Counted from the stretch's first letter, positions 52,339-62,962 are shown. The stretch: 64,000 nt of DNA from Tychonema sp. LEGE 07203 (GCF_015207285.1 NZ_JADEXD010000002.1:1-64000), one strand, 5' to 3'. Program-made: numbers and translations. The notes: generated by a model from the letters alone, not told the origin.

Positions 52339-53202
52339 ATGAAAACCGGATTATTTTTGGGATTGGCGACTTTAGATTTAGTTTATTTGGCTGAATCTCC
52401 TCCGGGGGAAAATCAGAAGGTTGTTGCTGCTGATTGTACCATTGCTGCGGGCGGGCCGGCGGCGAATGCTGCGGTGACTTTTAGCTATTTGGGGAATGCG
52501 GCGTTATGGGCTGGCGTTTTGGGCACTGGCGCGATCGCCCAATTGATCCGTGCAGACTTAGCGGAGTATGATATTAGGATAATCGATTTGCAACCAGGGA
52601 TCTCGCACTCTCCGCCAGTTTCTTCGATTATTGTAACTGAAGCAACGGGCGATCGATCGGTAATTTCCATCAATGCTACGAAATCGCAAGCTGACAGTCA
52701 AACAATTAACCAGGATATTTTAACATCAGTTAATATCATACTGTTTGACGGACACCAAATCGCAGCCAGCCAAGAAATCGCTGAACTCGCCCAATCAAAA
52801 AACATTCCCATTGTCCTCGACGGTGGCAGTTGGAAACCCGGATTAGAAGAAATATTGCCCTTCATTGAATGGGCGGTATGTTCAGATAACTTTCATCCGC
52901 CCGACTGCGACAATTCAGAACAAGTCTTTGCTTACCTCTCAGCAGCCGGAATTCCCCACATTGCCATCACGCGCGGCGAAAAACCGATTAAATACCTCAG
53001 CAAAGGCAGTTTCGGCAGTTTAGAAGTGCCTCAAATCCAAGCTGCAGACACGTTAGGTGCAGGCGACATTTTTCACGGTGCTTTCTGTCACTATATTTTA
53101 CAAAACAACTTTACAAATGCCCTCGCTGCAGCCGCCAAAATAGCTTCCAATTCCTGCAAAACTTTCGGAACCCGTCAATGGATAAAAAACATTCAAGCTT
53201 AA
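52339..53202 (+). CDS. PfkB/ribokinase-family sugar kinase
   Basis: 287 residues. N-terminal GLATLDLVYLAESPP and AAGGPAANAAVTFSYLG (di-Gly substrate loop), and the anion-hole/active-base motif DTLGAGDIFHGAFCHYI near the end identify a PfkB kinase. The substrate is not apparent (ribose, fructose or nucleoside possible). The ATG is preceded by a repeat related to the CCGCAGATGAACGCGG family, which probably also carries the ribosome region. Confidence 0.9.
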   Translation: MKTGLFLGLATLDLVYLAESPPGENQKVVAADCTIAAGGPAANAAVTFSYLGNAALWAGVLGTGAIAQLIRADLAEYDIRIIDLQPGISHSPPVSSIIVTEATGDRSVISINATKSQADSQTINQDILTSVNIILFDGHQIAASQEIAELAQSKNIPIVLDGGSWKPGLEEILPFIEWAVCSDNFHPPDCDNSEQVFAYLSAAGIPHIAITRGEKPIKYLSKGSFGSLEVPQIQAADTLGAGDIFHGAFCHYILQNNFTNALAAAAKIASNSCKTFGTRQWIKNIQA

Positions 53203-53450
53203 CTTTAAAATAACCCAAATATCCGGAAAAAAGCGATCGCACCCAGAAAACAGAAACAGACAACACTTGTTAAGCTAAAATAATCATATCAACCCTCTCC
53301 TTTCTTCCTTCGCGCCCTTTGCGTCTAAGCGCTTCGCGCAGGCTACGCCAACGCGGTTCGCCCAAAAAATCCACAAATCAAACAACATTGCTATAGTAGT
53401 AAAACACCTGCAAGCAAAACAAAACTACCCCAAAATAAAACACTCAAATC
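53203..53450. other. Intergenic with GC-rich repeat remnant
   Basis: A GCGCTTCGCGCAGGCTACGCC repeat at about 53328-53350, similar to inserts in coding genes at 42600-42680. No gene. Confidence 0.55.
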
Positions 53451-54581
53451 ATGGCTGAAACTCAACCCCTAAGCATCACACTTCCCCCCTTGCGGATTAC
53501 CCTAACCGAACAACAACAGGTTAATCTAGAATGGCTGACGCAAAACTTACCAAACCTACTCGCAGCAGCGCCAAGCAAACCAGAAGTCCCCGACAACTTA
53601 AAACAGTGGGTGGCGGCCAACAAATTATTAAATAAAGCAGACGCAGAAATCATTCAAGCCCTAGTAAATACCGGCATAGATGCCGAAACAGCAACCGCAG
53701 AAGTTACCGAAATATCATCTCATCCGTACTTCCAAGCAGGTAGCCATTACGTACAGCTATTGCAGAAACTGGAATCGCAACTCAACATCAACAATCAATT
53801 AGCCGCACTCTCTTCCAAGTTTGGCACAATCGAACGCAAAAGCAGCCTTTCCAGAGAGTATTTTTTAGAAAATTACTACGCTAAAAATACTCCGGTAATT
53901 ATTACCAACATCATGCACAACTGGAAAGCATTACAGTTGTGGACACCGGAGTATTTGCAGCAAAAATACGGAGATGCAGAGGTAGAAATTCAAGCCAACC
54001 GCAACTCAGACCCGGATTACGAAATTAAAGTACACAACCACAAAAAAACTGTTTTCTTCCGCGAGTATGTAGATATGGTCGTCAACGGTGGGCCCAGCAA
54101 CGATTGCTATATGGTTGCTAACAACCAAACTCTGGAAAGAGAAGAATTTAAATCGCTATTTAACGACTTTGAGATTTTCCCAGAATACCTCAATCCCGGC
54201 GATACAAAAGGCAGAGTTTTCTTTTGGTTCGGCCCGAAGGGTACAATTACGCCGCTGCATCACGACCCAGTGAACTTAGTTTTAGCACAGGTATCGGGAC
54301 GCAAACTGATTAAATTGATTTCTCCGCAGCAAACACCTCTGCTTTACAATCATGTCGGAGTTTTTAGCAAGGTTGATGGCGAGAATCCCGACTATGATAA
54401 ATATCCGCTTTACAGAGACGCGAAAATTATTGAGGTGATTTTAGAACCGGGAGAAGCTATCTTTATTCCTGTGGGTTGGTGGCATCACGTAAAGTCATTG
54501 GAGGTGAGTATTTCGGTTTCGTTTACTAATTTTGTGTTTCCCAATTATTATGAATGGAAATATCCTCATATTAATTGGTAG
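53451..54581 (+). CDS. Cupin-like/JmjC-domain oxygenase
   Basis: 376 residues. N-terminal helical region (about 1-135), then a JmjC/cupin_8 core: KNTPVIITNIMHNWKAL, FFWFGPKGTITPLHHDP with the H-x-D iron ligands (HHD), VSGRKLIKLISP, and IFIPVGWWHHVKSLE with the second metal His. A predicted Fe(II)/2-oxoglutarate hydroxylase; many bacterial members modify ribosomal or other proteins. Substrate unknown. The start ATG lies after a CAAATC text; no obvious ribosome site. Confidence 0.88.
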   Translation: MAETQPLSITLPPLRITLTEQQQVNLEWLTQNLPNLLAAAPSKPEVPDNLKQWVAANKLLNKADAEIIQALVNTGIDAETATAEVTEISSHPYFQAGSHYVQLLQKLESQLNINNQLAALSSKFGTIERKSSLSREYFLENYYAKNTPVIITNIMHNWKALQLWTPEYLQQKYGDAEVEIQANRNSDPDYEIKVHNHKKTVFFREYVDMVVNGGPSNDCYMVANNQTLEREEFKSLFNDFEIFPEYLNPGDTKGRVFFWFGPKGTITPLHHDPVNLVLAQVSGRKLIKLISPQQTPLLYNHVGVFSKVDGENPDYDKYPLYRDAKIIEVILEPGEAIFIPVGWWHHVKSLEVSISVSFTNFVFPNYYEWKYPHINW

Positions 54582-54710
54582 TTGTCAGTTGACAGTTGTC
54601 AGTTGGTAGGGGCGGTGGATGGTGCGTGCCCGCCCTCTTAGTTGTCAGTTGTCAGTTGACAACTTGCAAACACTATCTGCGTTTATCAGCGTTCATCTGC
54701 GGTTTAAAAA
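54582..54710. repeat. GTTGTCA array with embedded 32-bp module
   Basis: GTTGTCAGTTGACA heptamer-like units on both sides of a 32-bp GC-rich module (54606-54637), which is the third copy in this window. A TTTATCAGCGTTCATCTGCGG repeat ends just before the cysQ start. Confidence 0.75.
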
Positions 54711-55589
54711 ATGAAAAATCTTGAAGAATTAAGCGAAATTGCGCGGGCGGTGGCTTGGGGTGCGACAGATATTTTGCAATCTTACTATCGCCAAGATTCT
54801 GAGACTCCCAACCTCGACATCCGAGAGAAAAAAGACGGCCCAGTCACTGCGGCCGATGTCGCTGTTAATTCTTACATTTTAGATGAATTGCAGTCTATTT
54901 TAGGGAATGCAGAATTTGGCTATCTTAGCGAAGAAACTTACAAAGCTTATTTAGAAAAAAACGGAAAAGTTGCCTTAACTCAAGATTGGGTTTGGATTAT
55001 CGATCCTTTGGATGGAACGCGCGATTTTATTGACAGGACGGGCGAATTTGCCGTTCACATTGCTTTAGCGTTTGAAGGAAGACCAGTTTTGGCAGTTGTG
55101 GCTTGGCCGGAACAACAAAAGATTTATTACGCTATTCGCGATGCGGGTGCTTTTGTGGAAAGTCGGGACGGTTCTGCGGTCAAATTGCAGGTTTCAGGGC
55201 GAAATATACTGGCGGATTTATCTATAGTAACCAGTCGCAGTCACCGGGGCGATCGCCTAAACCAACTATTGCACAAATTTCCTTGTCAAAATCAACTAGC
55301 TGTAGGAAGTATCGGCTGCAAAATTGCAACGATTGTGGAACAAAAAGCTGATGTTTATATTGCCCTTTCGGGAAAATCTGCACCGAAGGATTGGGATTTG
55401 GCGGCACCGGAATTAATTTTGACGGAGGCGGGCGGCCGATTTACTCGTTTTGATGGTTCTGCTTTGCAGTACAACCGGGGAGATGTGAGTCAGTGGGGGG
55501 GATTGTTGGCGAGTAACGGTTGCTGTCACGATGCTTTGTGCGGGGATGCTGAGAGGATTTTAGGGGAGATAGATTCGGGTTTGAAATAA
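54711..55589 (+). CDS. cysQ: 3'(2'),5'-bisphosphate nucleotidase, inositol monophosphatase fold
   Basis: 292 residues. Motifs: GPVTAADVAVNSYIL, YLSEETYKAY, the double metal site WIIDPLDGTRDFID, and later SGKSAPKDWDLAAPELILTEAGG. Hydrolyses PAP to AMP in sulfate assimilation; some cyanobacterial members act on inositol phosphate or fructose-1,6-bisphosphate-like substrates. Stand-alone, with a repeat upstream and AT-rich DNA downstream. Confidence 0.9.
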   Translation: MKNLEELSEIARAVAWGATDILQSYYRQDSETPNLDIREKKDGPVTAADVAVNSYILDELQSILGNAEFGYLSEETYKAYLEKNGKVALTQDWVWIIDPLDGTRDFIDRTGEFAVHIALAFEGRPVLAVVAWPEQQKIYYAIRDAGAFVESRDGSAVKLQVSGRNILADLSIVTSRSHRGDRLNQLLHKFPCQNQLAVGSIGCKIATIVEQKADVYIALSGKSAPKDWDLAAPELILTEAGGRFTRFDGSALQYNRGDVSQWGGLLASNGCCHDALCGDAERILGEIDSGLK

Positions 55590-55977
55590 GTGCGATCGCC
55601 CTTAAATATTCTAACGAATAACTTGTAGGGGCAGGTTTTACGAGAAATAATTGCCTAAGACTCATAAATCTCATAAACCCGCCCCGATCGCACATATGTA
55701 TTAAAAATACGATATTAATACTTAGGTATAATTACACTAGCAACTAATTAATTTTGTGTTGAATTATCAACTTCGTACTGGCGGTTACACAATATTACTT
55801 GATTAATTTTTGTATCTTTATCAAAGCTTTAATAACTAAGTGTTTTTATGGAGAAAAGTTTATATATTTTCTCTGAAACAACTGTTATGGTTGCTACAAG
55901 CTTCAAAAAGAGTTTCGGATGCAAGTCGCGAAACCGGGAAAATTATTGTCTTTCTTTTACCCCCAATCAGGTGTATT
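55590..55977. other. AT-rich intergenic region
   Basis: No credible gene. A further upstream in-frame start of the next gene exists at 55840, but the family match begins at 55978. A GTAGGGGCAGG-type repeat fragment is at 55626. Confidence 0.5.
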
Positions 55978-56782
55978 ATGCCAAATTTAAATGATCGATT
56001 TTCAGTAAGTGCGATCGCCTTTATCGACACTCAAGTACCAAATTATCAAAGTTTGATTGCCGGAGTAAAACCGGGTACGGAAGTAGTAGTTTTGGATGGG
56101 AATCAAGATGCGATCGCCCAAATTACTGAAGTTTTACGCGATCGAACCAATATTGACAGCATTCACATAGTTTCTCACGGTGCTCCCGGTAGCTTGCAAC
56201 TGGGCGACGGTAGCTTGAGTTTAGATGACATTGAGGGCGATCGGGATTCTCTACAGAAGTGGTTTGCGCCACCCACTGAGTCGATCGGTCAAAATCGACC
56301 TAATATCCTACTCTACGGGTGCTCCGTAGCGGCAGGCGAGACAGGTAAAGCATTTGTCAAACGCTTGAGTGAGTTAACAGACGCTAGTGTTGCCGCTTCC
56401 CAAAACCTCACCGGAAGCGCTGCAAAGGGTGGCGACTGGGAACTAGAAATCAGCACCGGAGAAATCCAAACACCGCTAATATTTGCAGCCGAAGTATTGG
56501 CAGGTTACGAGTACGTTTTGAATAGTTTTGGTGCGGCAACTAATTTTGGCGGGGGGACAAATCCCTACGGTATTGCTACTGAGGATTTTGACCTCGATGG
56601 CAAACCCGATATAGCTGTAACAAACCAAGGATCTAATAATGTTTCTATCCTGTTAGGAAATTGCACAGGGGGTTTTGAGACAGCTACCAACTTTGCCGCA
56701 GGTTCAAGTCCGCGTTTCGTCACATCGGGACTATTTGACAATGACAGTTTCCCGGACTTAGCATTGGTAAATAGTAGTAATA
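55978..56782 (+). pseudogene. 5' part of a second DUF4347/RTX protein
   Basis: About 268 codons from the ATG at 55978 (MPNLNDRFSVSAIAFID). DUF4347 is complete (IHIVSHGAPGSLQ, LLYGCSVAAGETGKAF) and closely similar to the 1294-residue protein at 2208; two VCBS-type repeats follow (DFDLDGKPDIAVTNQ, LFDNDSFPDLAL). The frame is then broken by an IS630-type element at 56783; read-through gives a few extra residues and a stop at 56806-56808. Not functional as written. Confidence 0.85.
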
Positions 56783-57968
56783 AGCTGATACGCAGCTATA
56801 CCGTATAATATAAATATAAATTAAGGGATAATTAGTTGTAATATATGCCAGCTCAAAACCATCTATCTCAAAATCAAAAACAGAGACTCATTAAAATACT
56901 AAAAGAGTCTGATGATAATTACATGAGGGAAAAAGTTCTCATTTTATTGCTAATTAATGACGGAAAAACTTATCGAGGAATTAGTGAAGTTATGGAAGTT
57001 ACTTACACAACAGTGGCTTATTGGTCAGTTCATGGCGTTCCGGATAATTTGGATAGTTTTTTAGATAAAAGAAGCCCAGGGAATTTTCGCAAAGTCACTC
57101 CATAGTATGAACAAATATTGATAGATACAATCGATAAAGCTCCGGAAGAATATGGATATGAATTTGGGAGATGGACGGCAGCTAGATTAGCAACATATTT
57201 AGAAAAAGTCACAGGAATTAAATTGAGTGTTTCCCAAATATCCCGGATACTACATAAAAAAAATACGTTTACATTTGGGCTAAATACAGCTTAAAACTCA
57301 AACAAAATACCCTTGAAAGAGAAGTATTTAAACAGAAATTATCGGAGTATTTAAGAATAACTAAAAAACGCCAGAGCTTTTACAGGCATGATTTTGGGAT
57401 GAGAGTGGATTCAGTTTACGAGTGATAAAAAGAAAAACTTGGGGTAAAAAAGGTAGTCGAAAAAACTTACAGGTCAAAGGAAAAGAGGCAGAGTAAATAT
57501 CATGGGTGGGTTGAGATATCATGACAAAAAAAGGTTAAATTTTATGATAAAAAGAGGAGACTCAAATACATTTTATCAGCAAATTAATGCCTGAAATGAT
57601 TCGACAATTCAAGAATGGAGAGAACGGGGCAATCAAACTGAAAACTTTGCCGAATCTGGAATGAAGATTGTAATCATTTTAGACAATGCTAGTTTTCATA
57701 AAAACAAAGATATTTTGAGCCAAATATCAGCCGAAATGCCTCAGATTATTTGAGAATTTTTGCCACCTTACAGCCCTGATTATAATTTGATTGAATTAAT
57801 CTGGCATTCAGCAAAAGAATATATAGCACATCGACTATTTAAGTCAGTAGAAGAATTGTCTGATTTGCTACATAAATTATTAAATGAAGGAGAAATGGTT
57901 ATTAAATGGGATCGAAAAATTAAAAATAAAGGTAATGCTATTTTATCCGGTTTAGCTGCGTAGCAGCT
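56783..57968 (+). mobile_element. IS630-type insertion element, decayed
   Basis: Ends are inverted repeats AGCTGATACGCAGCTA and TAGCTGCGTAGCAGCT, flanked by TA on both sides, the IS630/Tc1 target duplication. Length about 1,186 bases. Inside is a single broken transposase frame. It interrupts the second DUF4347/RTX gene; removal of the element with one TA restores the frame. Confidence 0.85.
56845..57963 (+). pseudogene. IS630-family transposase, multiply disrupted
   Basis: N-terminal HTH region (LSQNQKQRLIKILKESDDN, TYRGISEVMEVTYTTVAYW) is followed by a TAG at 57103-57105, then a frame change near 57260 and a TGA near 57751. DDE motifs are readable in separate frames: FWDESGFSL, ILDNASFH and SPDYNLIELIW with the Glu. 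The C-terminus (57760-57963) is intact. With several lesions the transposase cannot be made; the element is immobile unless helped in trans. Confidence 0.85.
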
Positions 57969-59748
57969 TACAACCCCGTGGCATTACCAGTACATCAAGT
58001 CGAGCAGTTCATCGACATTCGAGTACACCTTCCCGCAGAACACTTTCACAGACCCAGATGAGGGCGACAAGCTCACCTAGACAGCAACTCTGATGGACGG
58101 TAGCCCCCTACCAAGTTGGCTTACCTTCAATCCAAACACTCGTACACTCAGCGGTACAAGTTCCATACCGCAGGAATTCAAGATTAAGTTAACAGCAACG
58201 GACAAGGCGGGTGCTAGTGCTAGCGATAATGACGGTATGTTGCTGCAATTTAGCAGCACCGGCGTAGTCATTGACGGCTACATAGAGGGTGCAACCCTCT
58301 TCCTAGACGCTAACAAAAACGGCATCCTCGACACCAACGAACCATCCACAATTACTAACAGCAAAGGTGAATTCAATCTCAACATCCCCTTCGAGACATT
58401 CGACACCAACAAAAACGGAGAAATCGACCCATCAGAAGGCAATATAGTTGCCACCGGAGGCACTGACACCGCCACCGGCTTACCCCTAGAAACACCAGTC
58501 ACCGCACCGCCAGATTCCACAGTTGTCACCCTCCTAACCAGCTTAGTCGCTGACTTAACCGACAAAGGAACTGCACCAGAATCAGCCCAATCTTTAGTCA
58601 AAGCCGCCCTTGGACTCCCCGCTGATGTTGACTTAACTAGCTTAGATCCGATCGCAGCCACCAACCAAAATTTACCAGGCGGAGTCCAAGTCTTATCCGC
58701 AATGGTGAAAGTCCAAAACTTCATCACCCAAACCAGCGCTTTGATTGACGGCGCTTCCAGTGCACTCAATACCGATATTGTCAAAGCTGTTGTCAGTTCA
58801 ATTACCGATCGAATTCAATCCAGTACAGTCTTAAACCTCAGCAACGCAGCAGCCTTAGAACCAATCATTCAGCAAGCAGCCGCGAAAATCCAGCAAATAG
58901 ACCCCAGTTTCAACAGTCAACAAATCACCCAAATTACCTCGCAAGCCGCGACAGTAATGGCTACCGCAAATCAACGCATTGATAGCGCTGTTTCCAACCC
59001 AACAGCAACATCAATTCCTGAATCAGTTGCCCGCGTCCAACAAGTAGCCTTGGGCCCGACAACTCAAGATTTCAAAGCAGTTGGTACGGGAAACAAACCA
59101 ATTTCCCTGGTAGTTACTGAGAATACCGGTGCTGCTTTAGATAGCCGAATTCAAGCAGTAGTTTTACCAGTTGGCCTTGCGACTCCCGTTGTCAGCGGCG
59201 ATGCAGATTTGGGCAGCAATTCCCCGAATGCAATTCTCGGTACAAATGGCGACGATATCCTGATTGGCGACAGCGCGGATAATGTATTGATGGGCATGAG
59301 GGGCAATGATTCCCTCGATGGAACTCTGGGAAATGACACTGTTTTCGGCGGCAAAGGTAGCGATACTTTGCTCGGAAGTAGCGGTGATGATGCCTTGTTT
59401 GGCAATCGCGGCGCTGACATTTTGAACGGCGATGATGGCAACGATCTACTTTACGGAGGTAAGGGAGATGATTTGCTGACTGGCGGTTTGGGAAGTGATA
59501 CTTTGACGGGAGGAATGGGAGTAGATAAGTTCTTGCTTTCTGCGAATTCCGGTACTGATACGATCGCAGATTTTGAACTCGGTCAAGACTTGTTAGTATT
59601 GGGTAGCGGGCTGGATTTCTCGCAGTTGGCGATTAGTCAAGATAGCGGTGCAACTTTAATTCGGTTCGTACAAACTGGGGAGATTTTAGCTTCTCTCAGT
59701 GGAGTTTCTGCTAGCAGTATTAGCGCTGCCAATTTCGGATTAATTTGA
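57969..59748 (+). pseudogene. 3' part of the second DUF4347/RTX protein
   Basis: Reading continues in frame from the 5' part: TTPWHYQYIKSSSSTFEYT matches TTPWRF... of the intact protein at 2208. A TAG at 58078-58080 stands where the intact one has Tyr (KLT-stop-TATL versus KLTYSATL). After it: He_PIG-type domain, EF-hand-like DANKNGILD and DTNKNGEID, a helical region, RTX repeats GGKGSDTLLGS and a C-terminal secretion-type domain ending ANFGLI. An internal ATG at 58093 leaves 551 codons open, but without export partners this is probably not expressed. Confidence 0.8.
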
Positions 59749-60135
59749 GTAGGGACACGGCATTGCCGTGTCCTCAATTGCCGTGTTGTCGATAGTTATA
59801 TCCGATTGGGTTATCGGGGCAATTTCATCATCCAATCCGGTTGATTTTACCCGTTACCCGAAATCAGGACACGGCAGTGCCGTGTCCCTACAATTAATCG
59901 GGTGATGCTTGCATCCGAGGGGGTTAATAATTATTTTCGGGTAGGGAAACAGCACTGCCGTTTCCAGAGTTGCCGTGTTATTGATGGTTATATCTGAGAT
60001 TTTGCACGATTCTCAATCATCTTTTTATGAACAGGCAAGATGCCTGTTCCACAAAAAAATTTATCTCTTGTGGAACGGGCATCTTGCCCGTTCTTCAGAA
60101 TGGTGCAAGATGTGAGTTATATTCTACCTTTAACA
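59749..60135. repeat. Intergenic palindromic repeats
   Basis: GACACGGCATTGCCGTGTCC (59754) and GACACGGCAGTGCCGTGTCC (59869) are near-perfect palindromes; a third relative is at 59949. AACAGGCAAGATGCCTGTTCC (60029) faces GGAACGGGCATCTTGCCCGTTC (60072, shortened here). Multiple hairpins, possibly terminators of the two convergent genes. No gene. Confidence 0.75.
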
Positions 60136-61287
60136 TCAGCAGCGCTGATAACGCATTCCCGGCAACTGCGAAACTAATCCCAACAATTCCAACTGCAAAA
60201 GTATACCAGAAACTGTTCCCGCTTCTAATCCCGCTGCTTCCACAATTGTATCAAAAGAAATCGTCCCGGAGCCGATCGCACTTAACACCTTAGCCAATTC
60301 CGGCTCCAACGGCGGCGTGCGCTTCTCAACCGTCGGATTTGGCGGAAACAGCGACAACTGCTTGGCATTATCCAATTTTGGCATAGCTCCGAGCATTTCC
60401 AACAACCTGTCTTCGCTTAACAGCCGATCGCTATTCGGGAGAATTGGATGAGCACCTTTACTCAGCAACTCCAAACAACCAAAAGAGCGCTCATCATCCA
60501 ATCTTGCCGTCAAAACATACACATCCCGGCAAAAATCATTAGCTTGATAAGCAGTAATTAACGCCCCCGATTTGTGCGGAGCTTCAATCACAATTGTAGC
60601 GCGACTTAAGCCCGCAATTATCCGATTTCGGCGCGGAAAATTAGTTTTATTCGGTTGAGTTCCCGCCGGATATTCGCTAATTGCCAATCCCTGCTGCAAC
60701 AGGCGATCGCACAACCGCTCATTCGGCCTAGGATAAACAATATCAACCCCAGTACCAAAAACAGCCAAAGTCCGGCCACCCGCCTCCAAACAGCTTGTAT
60801 GAGCCTCCGTATCAATTCCCGCAGCAAATCCCGAAACCACAGTAAACCCGTTTGTAGCCAAAGCCGCACTAAATTTGCGAGTCCAGCGGCGGCCGTATTC
60901 CGAAGGACTTCGAGTGCCAACAATTGCCACCGTCGGCGTAATTCCTTGATTCTCTTTTACATCAACTAAACCGCGATAATATAGCACCGGCGGCGGATTG
61001 GGAATCTCTAATAACAAGCTGGGATAATCTGGATCGGCGGGTGTCCAAAAACAGGGATTTTTAATAAGATGTTGTTCAATAAATTCTTGGGGATTGAGTT
61101 TGGATCGTTCTTGCAAAACCGTTTCCATTGTCTGTTTCCCAAACCCTTCTACTCGCATTAAATCTACGGACTTAGCTGTCCAAGCTGCTGCCAAACTAGG
61201 AAAATGTTGGTGCAATCTTTGCAACAAGATTGGCCCGATACCGCTAATTTGCGACCATGCTAACCAGTAAGCGCGTTCTTCTAGCAA
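60136..61287 (-). CDS. dprA: DNA-processing protein DprA
   Basis: 383 residues, TTG start. Binds incoming single-stranded DNA and loads RecA in transformation. N-terminal SAM/HhH-like region (SQISGIGPILLQRLHQHF), then the Rossmann core AIVGTRSPSEYGRRW (about 120-134), SGFAAGIDTEAH, FGTGVDIVYPRPN, FPRRNRIIAGLS, and a C-terminal winged-helix (about 320-383). ComEC and a PilT are also in this window. No ribosome site stands out. Confidence 0.94.
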   Translation of the reverse strand: MLEERAYWLAWSQISGIGPILLQRLHQHFPSLAAAWTAKSVDLMRVEGFGKQTMETVLQERSKLNPQEFIEQHLIKNPCFWTPADPDYPSLLLEIPNPPPVLYYRGLVDVKENQGITPTVAIVGTRSPSEYGRRWTRKFSAALATNGFTVVSGFAAGIDTEAHTSCLEAGGRTLAVFGTGVDIVYPRPNERLCDRLLQQGLAISEYPAGTQPNKTNFPRRNRIIAGLSRATIVIEAPHKSGALITAYQANDFCRDVYVLTARLDDERSFGCLELLSKGAHPILPNSDRLLSEDRLLEMLGAMPKLDNAKQLSLFPPNPTVEKRTPPLEPELAKVLSAIGSGTISFDTIVEAAGLEAGTVSGILLQLELLGLVSQLPGMRYQRC

Positions 61288-61410
61288 TTGTTTTACCTCA
61301 TTTTTTTGGGAGTTATTTTATCATTTTTGGGTGGGATATAGATTTTTTTTAACGAACCGCGAAGGCGCAAAGAACGCGAAGGGAAGAAGGGGAAGAGTTA
61401 AAAAGCATGG

Positions 61411-62079
61411 CTAAGTTTTCCAGTCGATAAAACGGGCGTAAATATAAGCTATGATTTCTCCGGTGACTGTCCGAAAACCTTCGCTCGATTTCCACCATTC
61501 TTGGGGGTTGTAATCTTGGGGTTCTGCTGCTATTATCCCGACTTTAATCTCTGGATGCAGCACTTCTTTGAAAATAATCCAACTTCTGCGGGCGTGAGGG
61601 CCAAAGGAATAGAGATTAATTGAATCAACTTTTAGGGCGGATGCAGCCAGCCAGTCTCGAAGGGCGATCGCCGAAGCTGCTGTGCGGTGTTTCACGACAT
61701 TGGGTGCGGGTACGGCTACCAGTTTGTCCTTATCAAATCCTAGGGCTATACAAGTCGCTGCTGTCAGTTCGGCATAATTTTTATATTCAGCGAGATAGTA
61801 GCCTTTGCTTACTGGAGGGCCAGTGGTAATTAATTGGCGGTATTCGCCTTTTTTGAATTCGGCGATCGCACTTTCGATCGCATAATCCGGCAACCACCCT
61901 TCCACAACCAATATATCTGCTTTCAGCGGCGAATTTACTGCCAAAAATGGATGGATATTTGTGATTATTAAGACCATTGCAATGATTAATCCCGTGACGG
62001 CAATTACCCAACCTTGCCAGGTAATTGCCCACATTTCTCGGCGGCGGATCAGACTAATTTTGATTTTAGGTTTTCGCAT
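61411..62079 (-). CDS. YdcF/SanA/ElyC-like (DUF218) membrane protein
   Basis: 222 residues. A hydrophobic anchor (about 22-45) is followed by a DUF218 domain: ADILVVEGWLPDYAIESAI, TTGPPVSKG, NLYSFGPHARRSWIIFKEV. E. coli SanA and ElyC are involved in envelope barrier and peptidoglycan/ECA precursor handling; this copy is predicted to act in the periplasm. Exact role unknown. Confidence 0.8.
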   Translation of the reverse strand: MRKPKIKISLIRRREMWAITWQGWVIAVTGLIIAMVLIITNIHPFLAVNSPLKADILVVEGWLPDYAIESAIAEFKKGEYRQLITTGPPVSKGYYLAEYKNYAELTAATCIALGFDKDKLVAVPAPNVVKHRTAASAIALRDWLAASALKVDSINLYSFGPHARRSWIIFKEVLHPEIKVGIIAAEPQDYNPQEWWKSSEGFRTVTGEIIAYIYARFIDWKT

Positions 62080-62130
62080 TCTGGCAAAATTCCGATCGAG
62101 AGAATTCTTGAGGATTTACGCACCAATGGC

Positions 62131-62195
62131 TAGAAACCGGGTTTTTCTTAAACTACTTAGTTGCACCCCACAGATGTACAAAACCCGGTTTCTTG
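62131..62195. repeat. Inverted AAACCCGGTTTCTT repeat
   Basis: GAAACCGGGTTTTTCTT and AAAACCCGGTTTCTTGA are inverted around 34 bases; same family as 9117-9262. Confidence 0.65.
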
Positions 62196-62308
62196 AGTCC
62201 GAGTGCGATCCCCAACTAATCTTAATAGAAATCACGCCAAAAAATCTAACTTGCGAGTGCAAAATTAAATTCGTTAAATCCGCTACAAAATCCGCTGCCG
62301 AACCTTAT

Positions 62309-62962
62309 CTACTGTTTTTGTTTGAGATACTCAAAAACGCTCTTATCTCCAATGTCCTGCGGCATCGGTTGAAAGAACTTGCGGACGGCAAAAATGATGA
62401 ACAATATTGCCCAAAGTCCCAGCAACAACTGTTCGCTTTCCGGTGACAGAAAACCGAAAATATGTCCTAAAATCAACAGCGGAACTCCCGGAGTTAAAAA
62501 CTTAGTTTCTAGGCGGTTGAAGCAAAAAGCTTCTTTAAAATAAATGCCATTTAATGCCGCAAAAGTAAAGCCAATTCCCCACAAAGTCGCTGGATTTTCG
62601 TAAACGGTTAAAGCTAAAGGTTTGCTGCTTTGTAGGGCGACAAATACTGCTGCTGCGCCGCCGATCGCCCAAAACGCTTGTAAAGTGCGGTGCAGCGCTA
62701 TCATGTAAATGTGAATAGTTGCTAAACTAACGCCTAAAGCTATCCAAAAACACGCAAAAACAGCCGTTAAAGCTTGGATTGCTGTTGGGTTGTCGCCGCT
62801 TTGCAACACCAGAGTAGCGCCCACCGCCAAACACAGCGCCGCCACTCCCAACCCGGCGCGGTAGATCAGCACTCCGGTGCGATCGCTTTGAGTAATCGTA
62901 AACTCGCCGAATTGCCCTTGATAGACTTCCGATTCATCAGGCGATTTCAGTAATTGCATCAC
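62309..62962 (-). CDS. DUF2301-like integral membrane protein
   Basis: 217 residues with about six predicted membrane helices from residue 32 (GVLIYRAGLGVAALCLAVG) to 205. The cyanobacterial family DUF2301 fits the size and the conserved GIYFKEAFCFNRLETKFLTP and LGHIFGF segments. Function unknown. Two Met at the start are both possible. The gene is divergent from the one at 63044. Confidence 0.72.
   Translation of the reverse strand: MMQLLKSPDESEVYQGQFGEFTITQSDRTGVLIYRAGLGVAALCLAVGATLVLQSGDNPTAIQALTAVFACFWIALGVSLATIHIYMIALHRTLQAFWAIGGAAAVFVALQSSKPLALTVYENPATLWGIGFTFAALNGIYFKEAFCFNRLETKFLTPGVPLLILGHIFGFLSPESEQLLLGLWAILFIIFAVRKFFQPMPQDIGDKSVFEYLKQKQ

Noticed and set aside
58093-59748. 551-codon frame as an independent RTX gene
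   Set aside because: Begins inside a domain that aligns with the intact paralogue; it is the 3' end of the broken gene.
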